From: CAZNNH01 sp964574335
GTDB lineage: Bacteria > Acidobacteriota > Vicinamibacteria > Fen-336
Assembly (NCBI GenBank): GCA_964574335.1
Contig: CAZNNH010000008.1
Span: 1-64,000 of the forward strand
DNA: 64,000 nt
Reading direction: 5' to 3'
Shown here: in pieces, positions 47,504 to 55,570 of the stretch
Numbering within the stretch: the stretch's first letter is position 1
Layout of the letters: the number at the start of each line of letters is the position of its first letter
Program-made: the position numbers and the translations under genes
The notes under the pieces: generated by a model
Database searches by the model: none
What the model was told of the DNA's origin: nothing
Seen by the model: the letters and a program-made list of their open reading frames with translations, nothing else

Positions 47504-48219
47504 TCGGCAAGGGCGAACGACGGCTCGGGAGCCGGCGCGCCGGAAGACCGCCGCGTCTGCGGCAGCAGCTCCCCGTCCTCCATCCGGAGGATCCGGTCGG
47601 CCTGCCTGGCGACGCCTGCGTCGTGGGTCACCACCACCAGCGTCAGACCGTCGCGGTTCATGGCCCGCAGCAGGCCCATCACCTCCGCCGCCGAGGCGCG
47701 GTCGAGGTTGCCGGTCGGCTCGTCGGCCAGCAGGACCCGGGGGCCCATCACCACCGCGCGGGCGATCGCCACCCGTTGGCGCTCGCCGCCGGAGAGCTGG
47801 TCGGGCCGGTGCTCGAGACGGTGGGACAGCCCCACCGCCTCGAGCGCCTGTCGCGCCCGCTCCCGCCGCTCCGTGCGCCCCAGGCCTGCGAAGAGCATCG
47901 GCACCTCGACGTTGCCGATCGCGCTGAGCCGGGGGATCAGGTGGAAGAACTGGAAGACGAAGCCGATGTGGTGGGCGCGCAGGCGGCTCCGCTGCTCCTC
48001 GTCGAGGCCGCCCACCTCGTGGCCGTCGAAGCGGTACGACCCTCGGCTGGGCCGGTCCAGGCACCCCATGATGTGGAGCAGCGTGGACTTCCCCGACCCC
48101 GAGGGCCCGACGATGGCGACATGCTCGCCCTCGCGGATCTCGAAGCTCACCCCTCGCAGCGCCTCCACGGGGACGCCGCCCAGCCGGTAGGTTCGCCACA
48201 GCCCTCGGACGCGGATCAT
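47500..48219 (-). CDS. ABC transporter ATPase, LolD/MacB type
   Basis: 239 residues. Walker A GPSGSGKSTL (~39-48), Q-loop FVFQFFHLIPRLSA (~92-105), signature LSGGERQRVAIARA (~142-155), Walker B RVLLADEPTGNLD (~161-173) and switch His VVVTHD. The LDRPSRGSYRFDG and DEPTGNLD segments are typical of the LolD/MacB/FtsE subfamily. It energises the two adjacent permeases. The ATG overlaps the stop of the membrane fusion gene (ATGA). Confidence 0.93.
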   Translation of the reverse strand: MIRVRGLWRTYRLGGVPVEALRGVSFEIREGEHVAIVGPSGSGKSTLLHIMGCLDRPSRGSYRFDGHEVGGLDEEQRSRLRAHHIGFVFQFFHLIPRLSAIGNVEVPMLFAGLGRTERRERARQALEAVGLSHRLEHRPDQLSGGERQRVAIARAVVMGPRVLLADEPTGNLDRASAAEVMGLLRAMNRDGLTLVVVTHDAGVARQADRILRMEDGELLPQTRRSSGAPAPEPSFALAE

Positions 48220-49460
48220 CCCTCGCCTCGGATCGCCACCCGGGCCTGGGGCTTGACCAGCGGGGAATCACGCGACGTCACCACCGGCTCGCCCTCGGTC
48301 AGCCCCTCGCGCACCTCGGTGAGACGCCAGTTGCTGAGCCCTCGGACAACCCGCCGCTCGGCGATCCGGCCGTCCTCGACCACCAGCACCCGGCCGTCCG
48401 GACCCAGCGCCGAGCTGGGGATGCTCAGCACCCCCTTTCGGCTGGAGAGGATCACCTCCACGTCGGCCGAGGTCCCGGGCAGCAGGGTGGCCGCCAGCTT
48501 CCGATCGAGCAGCTCTGCCTCCACCTCGATGGTGCGGTTCTGCTCCACCGCGTCCGTCACGTAGGGGGCCACCCGGACCAGCCTCCCATCGAAGAGCTCG
48601 CCATGCCTCGAGTCGACGGACAGCCGGACCGGCTGCCCCACCGCCACCCGCTCGCCGTCCATCTCGTCGATCGGGGCCGTCACGTACAGCGAGCTCGGGT
48701 CGAGGAGGTCGATGGCCGGGGCCAGGAGCGCGCCCGGCATCGATGGTGCGAGCCACTCGCCGACCTCGACGCCGACCTCCGCCACCACCCCATCGAAGGG
48801 GGCGCGGATCTCGGTGCGTGCCAGCTCGACCTGGGCCACCCTGAGGCGGGCGCGGGCCTGCTCCAGGGCAGCCTGGGCGGCGCGGCAGGCGGCTTGCGAC
48901 CGGTCGCGCTCGCTGGTCCGGCTATCCAGGAGCTGGTCGCTGGCGATCCCCCGGTGCTGAAGCTGCTGCGCCCGCCCCCGCTCGACCTCGGCGAGCTGGG
49001 CGACGAGGCAGACCTCCTCCGAGTGCGCCAGCGCCGCCTGGACGTCCTGTCTCGCCAGCTCGAGCTGGGCCCGCTGCATCGCATCGTCCAGCTTCAAGAG
49101 CAGCGCCCCTCGGGCCACCCGCGCCCCCTCGCGGTGGGGGATCGCCACCACCCGTCCGCCCGCCTCCGGGGAGAGAGACGCCCGGCGTCGCGCCTGGACG
49201 GTGCCGGCCCGCGTGTTGCTGACCGTCTCTTCCACGCTGCCGCGGGTGACACGCACGACGTCCACGGTCACCGATGGCGGCGCCAGCATGGCGTACCTCA
49301 CGGCGGTGACGGCGCCCATCAGCAGGCCGCCGACCAGCAGCACCCGGGCCACGCGATGGGTCACCGGGAAGCCGGTGGCGACGGCGGCCAGTTTTGCCCG
49401 AGAACCGGCGGCGTGGGCCGGACCCGCCTCAGGCGACACCTCTAGCGTTCCGAGCGACAT
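48216..49460 (-). CDS. Periplasmic adaptor (membrane fusion) protein, MacA/HlyD type
   Basis: 414 residues. One membrane helix at ~35-56 (VARVLLVGGLLMGAVTAVRY). Then a lipoyl/barrel-sandwich half (ARRRASLSPEAGGRVVAIPH, EGARVARGALLLKLDD), a coiled-coil hairpin (~115-205), the second lipoyl half (IRAPFDGVVAEVGVEVGEWL), a beta-barrel domain with PIDEMDGERVAVGQPV and a membrane-proximal C-terminal domain. It links the ABC permeases to an outer-membrane exit, although no TolC-like gene is present in the window. ATG at 49460 is chosen because GGAGAG lies 5 bases upstream. ATG at 49475 lacks such a site. Confidence 0.88.
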   Translation of the reverse strand: MSLGTLEVSPEAGPAHAAGSRAKLAAVATGFPVTHRVARVLLVGGLLMGAVTAVRYAMLAPPSVTVDVVRVTRGSVEETVSNTRAGTVQARRRASLSPEAGGRVVAIPHREGARVARGALLLKLDDAMQRAQLELARQDVQAALAHSEEVCLVAQLAEVERGRAQQLQHRGIASDQLLDSRTSERDRSQAACRAAQAALEQARARLRVAQVELARTEIRAPFDGVVAEVGVEVGEWLAPSMPGALLAPAIDLLDPSSLYVTAPIDEMDGERVAVGQPVRLSVDSRHGELFDGRLVRVAPYVTDAVEQNRTIEVEAELLDRKLAATLLPGTSADVEVILSSRKGVLSIPSSALGPDGRVLVVEDGRIAERRVVRGLSNWRLTEVREGLTEGEPVVTSRDSPLVKPQARVAIRGEG

Positions 49461-49505
49461 CTCGGCTCTCCTCATCGATGAAGGACGGATCGGTCCGCCC
49501 GGGGC

Positions 49506-50642
49506 TCAGGCCCCGCTCGGCTCGGCGGTCGGGGCCACCTCCTGGGTCGGCCCCGGCTGGGCCGGGCCGGTCTCCGGGGGCTTGCCGAAGATGCGGTCGA
49601 AGGCGGTCAGCCCGCCCAGCGCGCCCAGCCCCATGGTCTCGACCGCGGTGCTCGGGACGATGATCATCGAGCCCTTCTGCTTGAGCCCCTCGAAGACCAT
49701 GTTCATGGCGCGTAGGTGCAGGGCGGCCGGGTTGTTCTTGTAGTGCTCCGAGGCGGTGGCGAACTTCTCGGCAATCTCGGTCTCGGCGGTCGAGAGGATG
49801 ATCCGCGACTGTCGCTCGCGCTCGGCCTGGGCCTGACGGCTCATGGCGTCCTCGAGCGCCTTGGGGATGATGATGTCGCGGATCTCCACCGACTGGACCG
49901 TGATCCCCCAGGCGCTGGTCTTGGCGTCCAGCACCTGCTGGATCTCCTTGCCGAGCCGGTCGCGGTTGGAAAGCATGTCGGCCAGCTCGTGCTTGCCGAT
50001 CGCGTCCCGCAGCCCGGTCTGGGCGGAGAGCGAGACCGCGGCGTGGAAGTCCTCGACCTCGAGCACCGATTTCTCCGCGTCCCACACCATCCAGAAGGCG
50101 ATAGCGTCGACGTTGACGGGGACGGTGTCCCGGGTCAGCGTGGTCTCGGCCCTGAAGTCGGTCACCCGGATCCTCTGGTCCACGTAGTTGGAGACCTTGT
50201 CGATCACCGGGATCACGCCGAACAGCCCCGACCCGCGCAGCCCACGGAAGCGGCCAAAACGCAGGATCACCGCCCGCTCCCACTGGTAGGCCATCTGGAC
50301 GCTGGGGGCCAGGAGGCCGGCCACCACCACGCTGGCCACCAGCACCTCGCTCTCCGGGCGATGGCGCAGGTAGGCCACGAACGCGGCCACGGTGGTGTAG
50401 ATGAGGGCGGCCTCCCAGATCTGGCACAGACGCAGCAGGACCCCGAGGGAGAGGGCCACGGACACCATGGTGATGACCGCTTGCAGGTCGAAGGCGTGGA
50501 CCTGCAGATGGACGACCAGCCCCACCAGGCAGATGGCGAGCAGCACCATGATGTTGAGGGGACCGAAACGGAAGTCGGCTCGGAAGCTCGTGGAGAACCG
50601 CTCCAGGGCACCGAGCCCGAACTGATCGCTTCGCGTCGACAT
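49506..50642 (-). CDS. SPFH/band 7 (slipin-like) membrane protein
   Basis: About 378 residues. Four hydrophobic N-terminal segments (~25-115) precede an SPFH domain (~120-300): AVILRFGRFRGLRGSGLFGV, VDQRIRVTDFRAETTLTRD, VPVNVDAIAFWMVWDAEK, and the coiled-coil region IPKALEDAMSRQAQAERERQ. It ends in a Pro-rich tail. Slipins form oligomeric membrane scaffolds and often sit with membrane-stress or export functions. ATG at 50642 is preferred (GAAGGG 9 bases upstream) over 50651. It lies between the GntR regulator and the exporter genes and is probably in the same operon. Confidence 0.88.
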   Translation of the reverse strand: MSTRSDQFGLGALERFSTSFRADFRFGPLNIMVLLAICLVGLVVHLQVHAFDLQAVITMVSVALSLGVLLRLCQIWEAALIYTTVAAFVAYLRHRPESEVLVASVVVAGLLAPSVQMAYQWERAVILRFGRFRGLRGSGLFGVIPVIDKVSNYVDQRIRVTDFRAETTLTRDTVPVNVDAIAFWMVWDAEKSVLEVEDFHAAVSLSAQTGLRDAIGKHELADMLSNRDRLGKEIQQVLDAKTSAWGITVQSVEIRDIIIPKALEDAMSRQAQAERERQSRIILSTAETEIAEKFATASEHYKNNPAALHLRAMNMVFEGLKQKGSMIIVPSTAVETMGLGALGGLTAFDRIFGKPPETGPAQPGPTQEVAPTAEPSGA

Positions 50643-50657
50643 GACTGCCATCCCTTC

Positions 50658-51035
50658 TCAGCGGCTCTTCCGCTGCTCGAGGTTGTCGAGAATGTCGTTC
50701 AGGGTGAAGCCGTGGGACGAGGCCCGTGACAGCAGCTCCTGGCAGATCTGGTCCAGGATCCGGCGCCGCTCGACGTCGTCCTGTTGCACCCTGAGCTGAC
50801 CCACGAACGTCCCGGATCCGAGCTGCGTCTCCACCAGTCCGGTCAGCTCCAGCTCGGTGTAGGCGCGGCTCACCGTGTTGGGATTGACCGACAGGTCGAC
50901 CGCGAGCTGCCGGACCGTCGGCAGACGGTCCCCCGGCTCGAGCTGGCCGGTGGCGATCGAGCTCTTCACCTGGTCGATGATCTGACGGTAGAAAGGGACC
51001 CCGCTCTTGAGGTCCAGCAGGATCTTGATCGCCAC
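50658..51035 (-). CDS. GntR-family (YtrA subfamily) transcriptional regulator
   Basis: 125 residues. The winged-helix domain (~10-75) has the GntR pattern PFYRQIIDQVKSSIATGQLE, GDRLPTVRQLAVDLSVNPNT and VSRAYTELELTGLVE. The short C-terminal ~45 residues (two helices, no ligand-binding domain) define the YtrA subfamily, which typically represses its own operon of ABC transporter genes. That matches its place at the head of this SPFH/MacAB-like operon. A CACTAGT/ACTAGTG operator-like repeat lies over its promoter. Confidence 0.92.
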   Translation of the reverse strand: MAIKILLDLKSGVPFYRQIIDQVKSSIATGQLEPGDRLPTVRQLAVDLSVNPNTVSRAYTELELTGLVETQLGSGTFVGQLRVQQDDVERRRILDQICQELLSRASSHGFTLNDILDNLEQRKSR

Positions 51036-51057
51036 CCCTCGTCCCCCTTCACCATTG

Positions 51058-51120
51058 CACTAGTGATCCCATTTACTAGTGTCATGGTGAATTAGTACAA
51101 TCGGCAGCCAGGATTGTCAA
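51058..51120 (-). promoter_or_regulatory. Promoter and likely GntR operator of the exporter operon
   Basis: On the minus strand TTGACA (51115-51120) and ACTAAT (51091-51096) are 18 bases apart. Just downstream of the -10 lies an inverted repeat CACTAGT (51058-51064) / ACTAGTG (51075-51081), each half itself palindromic, ending about 22 bases before the GntR start codon. Its position over the initial transcribed region and next to a YtrA-type regulator fits autorepression. Confidence 0.7.
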
Positions 51121-51245
51121 GCGGTTTCGGACGGGTAGAAGGCCCGCGATGGCGCGGTCCAGCCAGGCGATGGCGACTAACTAATTGAGGCTCAGGTACT
51201 TATTTCACGGAGTCGGGGGCGTCGAGCCCCGCATCCTGCCCGCGG

Positions 51246-52184
51246 TCAGTGCTTGCGGAAGAGCGTGATGACCATCGAGACCAGGGCCTCCGGGCCTTCC
51301 GGCCCCTTGACCACGAACGCGTCAGCCCCGTGGATGGTCCGGGCTTCCTGCTCGGAGTGGATGGCGGTCCGGGTGTAGAGCAGTATCGGGATGTTGATCC
51401 ACTCGATGGTGGCCCGGACCATGTCGATCATGTCCTTGCCGGTCCGGGCGCCCTTGAGGTCCAGCTCGAGCACCAGCACGTCCGGCTTCTGCTCGGAGAT
51501 GGCGGCGATGGCCTGGTCCACCGTGTCCATCGCGCGCACCGGGATCTCGACCGCCTGCAGCGCCTTCTCCGCCGCTTCGCGAGTCGCCGTGTCGTCGTCC
51601 AGCAGCAGCACCGTCTTCTGCTGGCGGAGGCGTGGCGTGGCCGGCGGCAGGACGGCGAAGTCGCCCTCCTCGGTCGACCCCTCCTCCCCCTCGGCGGACG
51701 CCGTCCCCGCCGTCGGCGTGAGCCGGGAGTCGAGGATGGCCAGGATCTGCTTCTGGGTCTGGTAGAGGGCGAACATCAGCTCGGCCACCGTCGATGACGC
51801 CGTGGGATCGGTGGGCGCGGTTGCCGACTCCTCCCGAGGGGTCGGCGCCGCTGCGACCGGTGGCGGGGCCGGGGCGGCGACGGGAGGAGGCGCAGGCGCC
51901 GCCTCTCTGGCCGGCAACGGCGGCGGCTCGATCGTCATCGTGGGCGGGGGCGGGGGCGGGGGCGGGGGCGGAGGCGTGGCCTGGCCCTGCGCCTGCGCCT
52001 GGGCCTGGGCTTGAGCCATCACCGCCTTCAGCTTCGTGGTGACCGACTGGGTCCCCGAGGCGGGCTGGACTGGACGGCTCCTGAGGCGCGTCCCGCAGCC
52101 GGGACAAGCGAAGAAGCTCCCTGGCTCCACATCGACGTCGAAGGCGATATGGCACTTCGGGCACTTACCTCGGGCGCGTGGCAT
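51246..52184 (-). CDS. Zinc-ribbon protein with atypical receiver domain
   Basis: 312 residues. N-terminal C4 zinc ribbon (Cys 8, 11, 27, 30; CPKCHIAFDVDV ... CPGCGTRL), a low-complexity linker with an Ala-Gln repeat and an 11-residue Pro run (~40-120), a short helix (AELMFALYQTQKQILAILDS) and a C-terminal receiver-like domain (~190-312). The receiver has the acidic pocket LLLDDDTAT, but the usual phosphoacceptor position reads LVLELDLKG, so Glu240 replaces Asp. The switch region LLYTRT and the Lys in FVVKGPEG are kept. It may be a non-phosphorylated or constitutively active receiver. ATG at 52184 overlaps the end of the cation exporter gene, so it is the last gene of the haem operon. Confidence 0.72.
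   Translation of the reverse strand: MPRARGKCPKCHIAFDVDVEPGSFFACPGCGTRLRSRPVQPASGTQSVTTKLKAVMAQAQAQAQAQGQATPPPPPPPPPPPTMTIEPPPLPAREAAPAPPPVAAPAPPPVAAAPTPREESATAPTDPTASSTVAELMFALYQTQKQILAILDSRLTPTAGTASAEGEEGSTEEGDFAVLPPATPRLRQQKTVLLLDDDTATREAAEKALQAVEIPVRAMDTVDQAIAAISEQKPDVLVLELDLKGARTGKDMIDMVRATIEWINIPILLYTRTAIHSEQEARTIHGADAFVVKGPEGPEALVSMVITLFRKH
51942..51976 (+). repeat. GGGGGC tandem tract
   Basis: Four consecutive GGGGGC-type units (with GGGC in front and GGAGGCG behind) on the plus strand encode the poly-Pro linker of the zinc-ribbon protein on the minus strand. It is a potential G-quadruplex and a likely slippage site. Confidence 0.7.
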
Positions 52185-53082
52185 GTTCCGTTGCTCCTCC
52201 CTCACCAGATTGGTGCACCTCGACGGTGGCGTGGACGATACCCAGCCTGTCCGGTATCAGGCCGCGATAGTGATCGGGGCACTTGGGGGCCCGCGAGACC
52301 ACACACAAAGAAGCCGCGAAGCGCCGGGGACCGATGGCCCAGACGTGCAGGTCGGTGACCCGATCTCCCTCGGGCGCCTCGATCGCCTCTCTCAGCCGCT
52401 GTGGCACGTCGCCGGAGGCCTGGTGATCGAGCAGGACGTGCCCGGTCTCCCGGGCCAGGCCGAACCCCCACCGGGCCACCAGCAACGATCCCGCTAGACC
52501 GGTCGCCGGGTCGAGCCAGGTGGCCCCCCAGATCCGGCCGGCGGCGAGGGCGACGATGGCCATCACGCTGGTCAGCGCGTCGGCCACGACGTGGAGGCTC
52601 GCGGCCCGGAGGTTGTGGTCGTGGCTCCGGTAGCCGTCACCGGCGTGGCCGCCAGCGAGGATGAAGAAGCTCACCACGTTCACCAGAAGGCCCACGCCGG
52701 CCACGACGATGGCGTGCACGAACGCGATCTCCACGGGATGGACCAGGCGCTCCAGGCTCTCCCAGGCCATCAGCAGCGAGAACCCGCCGAGCAGAAGCGC
52801 GCTCGTGAACCCGCCCAACGCGTTCACCTTGCCGGTGCCGAAGCTGAAGCGGGGGTCGTTGGCGCGGCGACGCGCGTAGACGTAGGCCGCCACCGCGATG
52901 CCGAGGGCGGCCCCGTGGGAGGCCATGTGCAGGCCGTCGGCCAGGAGGGCCATCGACCCGTAGGCCAGGCCGGCCACCACCTCGGCCACCATCATGACCC
53001 CGGTCAGCGCCACCACGGCGATGGTGCGCGGCTCCCCCGCCTGCACCTGGTCCTGTCCGAAGGTGTGGTCGTGTGACCTCAT
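52165..53082 (-). CDS. Cation diffusion facilitator, DmeF-like
   Basis: 305 residues, six membrane helices. The first metal motif is LLADGLHMASHG, the D-x2-H-x3-H form seen in DmeF-type Co/Ni exporters. The second is HVVADALTS (H-x3-D). An N-terminal SHDHTFGQ and an internal GYRSHDHN add possible metal-binding His. A cytoplasmic C-terminal domain (~210-300) contains VTDLHVWAIGPRRFAASL, the usual CDF dimer domain. It should exchange Co(II), Ni(II) or Zn(II) for protons. It overlaps hemG (ATGA) and the zinc-ribbon gene, tying metal export to haem synthesis. Confidence 0.88.
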   Translation of the reverse strand: MRSHDHTFGQDQVQAGEPRTIAVVALTGVMMVAEVVAGLAYGSMALLADGLHMASHGAALGIAVAAYVYARRRANDPRFSFGTGKVNALGGFTSALLLGGFSLLMAWESLERLVHPVEIAFVHAIVVAGVGLLVNVVSFFILAGGHAGDGYRSHDHNLRAASLHVVADALTSVMAIVALAAGRIWGATWLDPATGLAGSLLVARWGFGLARETGHVLLDHQASGDVPQRLREAIEAPEGDRVTDLHVWAIGPRRFAASLCVVSRAPKCPDHYRGLIPDRLGIVHATVEVHQSGEGGATEHATRPR

Positions 53083-54470
53083 GGCTCCGCCGGACGATCG
53101 ACCCCCAGCCCCCTCAGCACCCGGTCCGCCAGCGGGCCAGCCTCCGCGACACAGGAGTTGATGGCCACGCCGCGAAAGGCGTTGCCGGCAAGGTATAGCC
53201 CCGCACGCCGCGAGATCAAGTCGTCGAGGCGCAGAAGCCGGTCCAGGTGCCCCACCGTGTACTGGGGGATCCCGATCGGATGCCGGAAGAGGTGTGTGAA
53301 GCACGGCGCGACGCGAAGCCCCATGGTCGTAGCCAGCTCACGGCGTGTCGTCTCGACCAGCTCGTCGTCCCCGACCTCGATCGCGGCCGGGTCGTGGGCC
53401 CCACCCACCATCACCCGGATCAGGGCCCGCCCCGTCGGCGCCCGCCCGGGATAGATGCTCGAGTCCCACAGCGCCCCCAGCAGGCGCGGCCCCTCCCCAC
53501 GCGGGACCAGGAACCCGAAGCCGTCCAGCGGCCGCTCCAGCCGGTCCTCCTGGTAGCCCAGACACACCACGACGAGGGGCGCCGCCCTGATCTCGCCGAG
53601 CGTCACCGCCATCTCCGGCTCGGTCGCCTTCAGGATCCCGGCGCTGGCGGGCGCCCCCCCGGCCAGCACCACCGCATCGGCCTCGAGCGCGTCGGCGCCC
53701 GACAAGCGGAGGCGATAGCGGCCGTTCCGAGCCTCCAGGGTGGTGACCTCGGCCTCGAGGCGCAGGCGCGACCCGAGCCGCGCGGCGAGGGCCTGCACCA
53801 GCTCCTCGGTCCCCTCCCGGAACGAGGTGAGGCGGCCCACCGGCGAGCCGATCCCTTCCCCTCGGCGTGCTCGCCCCGCGCGCCTCTTGGCGAGGAGAGC
53901 GCGGAACAGCCCCCCATGGTCGGTCTCCATCTGCCACATCTTGGGAAAGCAGGCCCGCAGCGAGAGCCGCCGGGCATCGCCCCCGAAGACGCCCGAGACC
54001 ATGGAGTCGATCAGGACGTCGGCCGCCTCCTGCCCGATGCGCCGGCTGGCGAAGGCGTGGATGGTCTCGTCGCCGGCTGGTCGGCGGCTGGCGAAGGGCT
54101 CCATCAGGACCCGCAGCTTGGCGGGCCAGGAGAGGAGGCCGCTCCCCAAGAAGGCCAGCGGGCCGCCGGGAAGCGCGTGCAGGCGGCCGCGGCGAAAGAT
54201 GAAGCGTCGCCGGGCGCGGTCGTCGCTGACCTGGACCCGTCCTTGGAGCCCCAGCTCCCGGACCAGGTCGAGCGTCTCCTCGACGCTGTCGAGGAAGCCG
54301 TTCGGTCCCCACTCGCACAGGAAGCCGTCGATCCTCTGGCTGCGGATGTTGCCGCCGGGCCGGGCCGCCCCCTCCAGCACCACCACCTCGATGTCGCTCC
54401 CCCGCCGGGTGAGGGCGTGGGCCACGCTCAGGCCGGCGATCCCGCCGCCGACCACCGCCACCCGCTTCAC
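53079..54470 (-). CDS. hemG: Protoporphyrinogen oxidase, FAD-dependent (HemY/PgoX type)
   Basis: 463 residues. N-terminal FAD-binding VAVVGGGIAGLSVAHAL, ARPGGNIRSQRIDGFLCEWG (~35-54), the core MVSGVFGGDARRLSLRACFP (~155-174) and C-terminal GLYLAGNAFRGVAINSCVAE. These match the HemY-like (oxygen-dependent) protoporphyrinogen oxidase family, named hemG in TIGR00562 and hemY or pgoX elsewhere. It oxidises protoporphyrinogen IX to protoporphyrin IX. The GTG start overlaps the hemH stop (GTGA). The frame is open further upstream through hemH, but that is out-of-frame shadow. Confidence 0.93.
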   Translation of the reverse strand: MKRVAVVGGGIAGLSVAHALTRRGSDIEVVVLEGAARPGGNIRSQRIDGFLCEWGPNGFLDSVEETLDLVRELGLQGRVQVSDDRARRRFIFRRGRLHALPGGPLAFLGSGLLSWPAKLRVLMEPFASRRPAGDETIHAFASRRIGQEAADVLIDSMVSGVFGGDARRLSLRACFPKMWQMETDHGGLFRALLAKRRAGRARRGEGIGSPVGRLTSFREGTEELVQALAARLGSRLRLEAEVTTLEARNGRYRLRLSGADALEADAVVLAGGAPASAGILKATEPEMAVTLGEIRAAPLVVVCLGYQEDRLERPLDGFGFLVPRGEGPRLLGALWDSSIYPGRAPTGRALIRVMVGGAHDPAAIEVGDDELVETTRRELATTMGLRVAPCFTHLFRHPIGIPQYTVGHLDRLLRLDDLISRRAGLYLAGNAFRGVAINSCVAEAGPLADRVLRGLGVDRPAEP

Positions 54471-55567
54471 GCCGGGTCCTCCAGGTGACGCTCCACCAGG
54501 CGCGCCAGCGCCTCGATGAAGGTGGGGTGGGTGCCGAGGGCCTCGCAGCGCCGGTAGTCGGTGATGCCGGCCCGGTGCGCCCGCTCGGCGAACAGCATGT
54601 CGATCTCGTAGAGGGTCTCGATGTGCTCCGAGACGAAGGAGATCGGGATCACCAGCACCTCGTTCACGCCCTCCCCTCCGAGCCGGTCGAGCATCTCGTC
54701 GGTCCCGGGACCGATCCAGCGCACCGGCCCGGTGCGCGATTGGAAGGCGAGCTCGTGCCGGTTGGGCAGGCCCAGGCGGTCGAGCACGCCGCGCCGGGTC
54801 TCTTCGGTCTCGGCCACGTAGGGGTCGCCGCGGTCGACGAAACGCTGCGGCAGGCCGTGGGCGCTGAACAGCAGCACCACCCGGTCGCGACGGTCCAGCG
54901 GGAAGTCCTCGAGGCCGCGGCGCACCGTGTCGGCCAGGGCCTCCAGGTAGAGCGGGTCGCTCGGGTAGCGATCGATGTGGGTCACCTCGAAGCGGTCCCG
55001 GTAGGGCCGCCCTCCGAGCGCCCTCTCGAGCTCGCGCCGGGACGACCCGGTGGTGGCCTGCGAGTACTGCGGGTAGAGGGTCAGAGTCACCAGACGCCGC
55101 TGCCCCTCGGCGGCGGCGGCGGCGAGCGCGGCGTGGGTCGAGGGGTGCCAGTAGCGCATGGCGATGTGGACCCTGAACCGCTCGGCCTTCCGGTTGAGCT
55201 GCGCCTCCAGGGCGCGCGCCTGCTCCTGGGTCCAGTAGAGCTGCGACGAGCCTCCCCCGATCAGCGCGTAGTTGCGGCGCACCGACGGGCCCCGCAGCTT
55301 GGCGATGAGCCAGGCGAACAGCGGCTGGAGCACGGCGCCGAGGGGCAGCTCGATGATCTCCCGATCCGAGAAGAGGCGGCGCAGGAACGGCTCCACCGAG
55401 AGAAGGTCCGGAGGCCCCCCGAGGCTGAACAGGACCACCCCGATCGGCTCCCCGGCGGGCGACGGCCCAGGGGCCGGGTCGCCTGGCTGGAGCAGGGAGG
55501 TCGCCAGGGGACGGGGACGGCTCCGGGAACCGCCAGGCTTGCGGGGACGCCGCTTGTGCCTTCCCAT
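54467..55567 (-). CDS. hemH: Ferrochelatase
   Basis: 366 residues. The basic N-terminal ~40 residues are an extension. Then GVVLFSLGGPPDLLSVEPFL (~43-62), the active-site His in LLFSAHGLPQRFVDRGDPY (~218-236) and Glu in PISFVSEHIETLYEIDM (~310-326). It inserts Fe(II) into protoporphyrin IX to make protohaem. Presence together with hemG shows the protoporphyrin-dependent route rather than the coproporphyrin route. It lies 3 bases after hemN. Confidence 0.94.
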   Translation of the reverse strand: MGRHKRRPRKPGGSRSRPRPLATSLLQPGDPAPGPSPAGEPIGVVLFSLGGPPDLLSVEPFLRRLFSDREIIELPLGAVLQPLFAWLIAKLRGPSVRRNYALIGGGSSQLYWTQEQARALEAQLNRKAERFRVHIAMRYWHPSTHAALAAAAAEGQRRLVTLTLYPQYSQATTGSSRRELERALGGRPYRDRFEVTHIDRYPSDPLYLEALADTVRRGLEDFPLDRRDRVVLLFSAHGLPQRFVDRGDPYVAETEETRRGVLDRLGLPNRHELAFQSRTGPVRWIGPGTDEMLDRLGGEGVNEVLVIPISFVSEHIETLYEIDMLFAERAHRAGITDYRRCEALGTHPTFIEALARLVERHLEDPA

Positions 55568-55570
55568 CGC

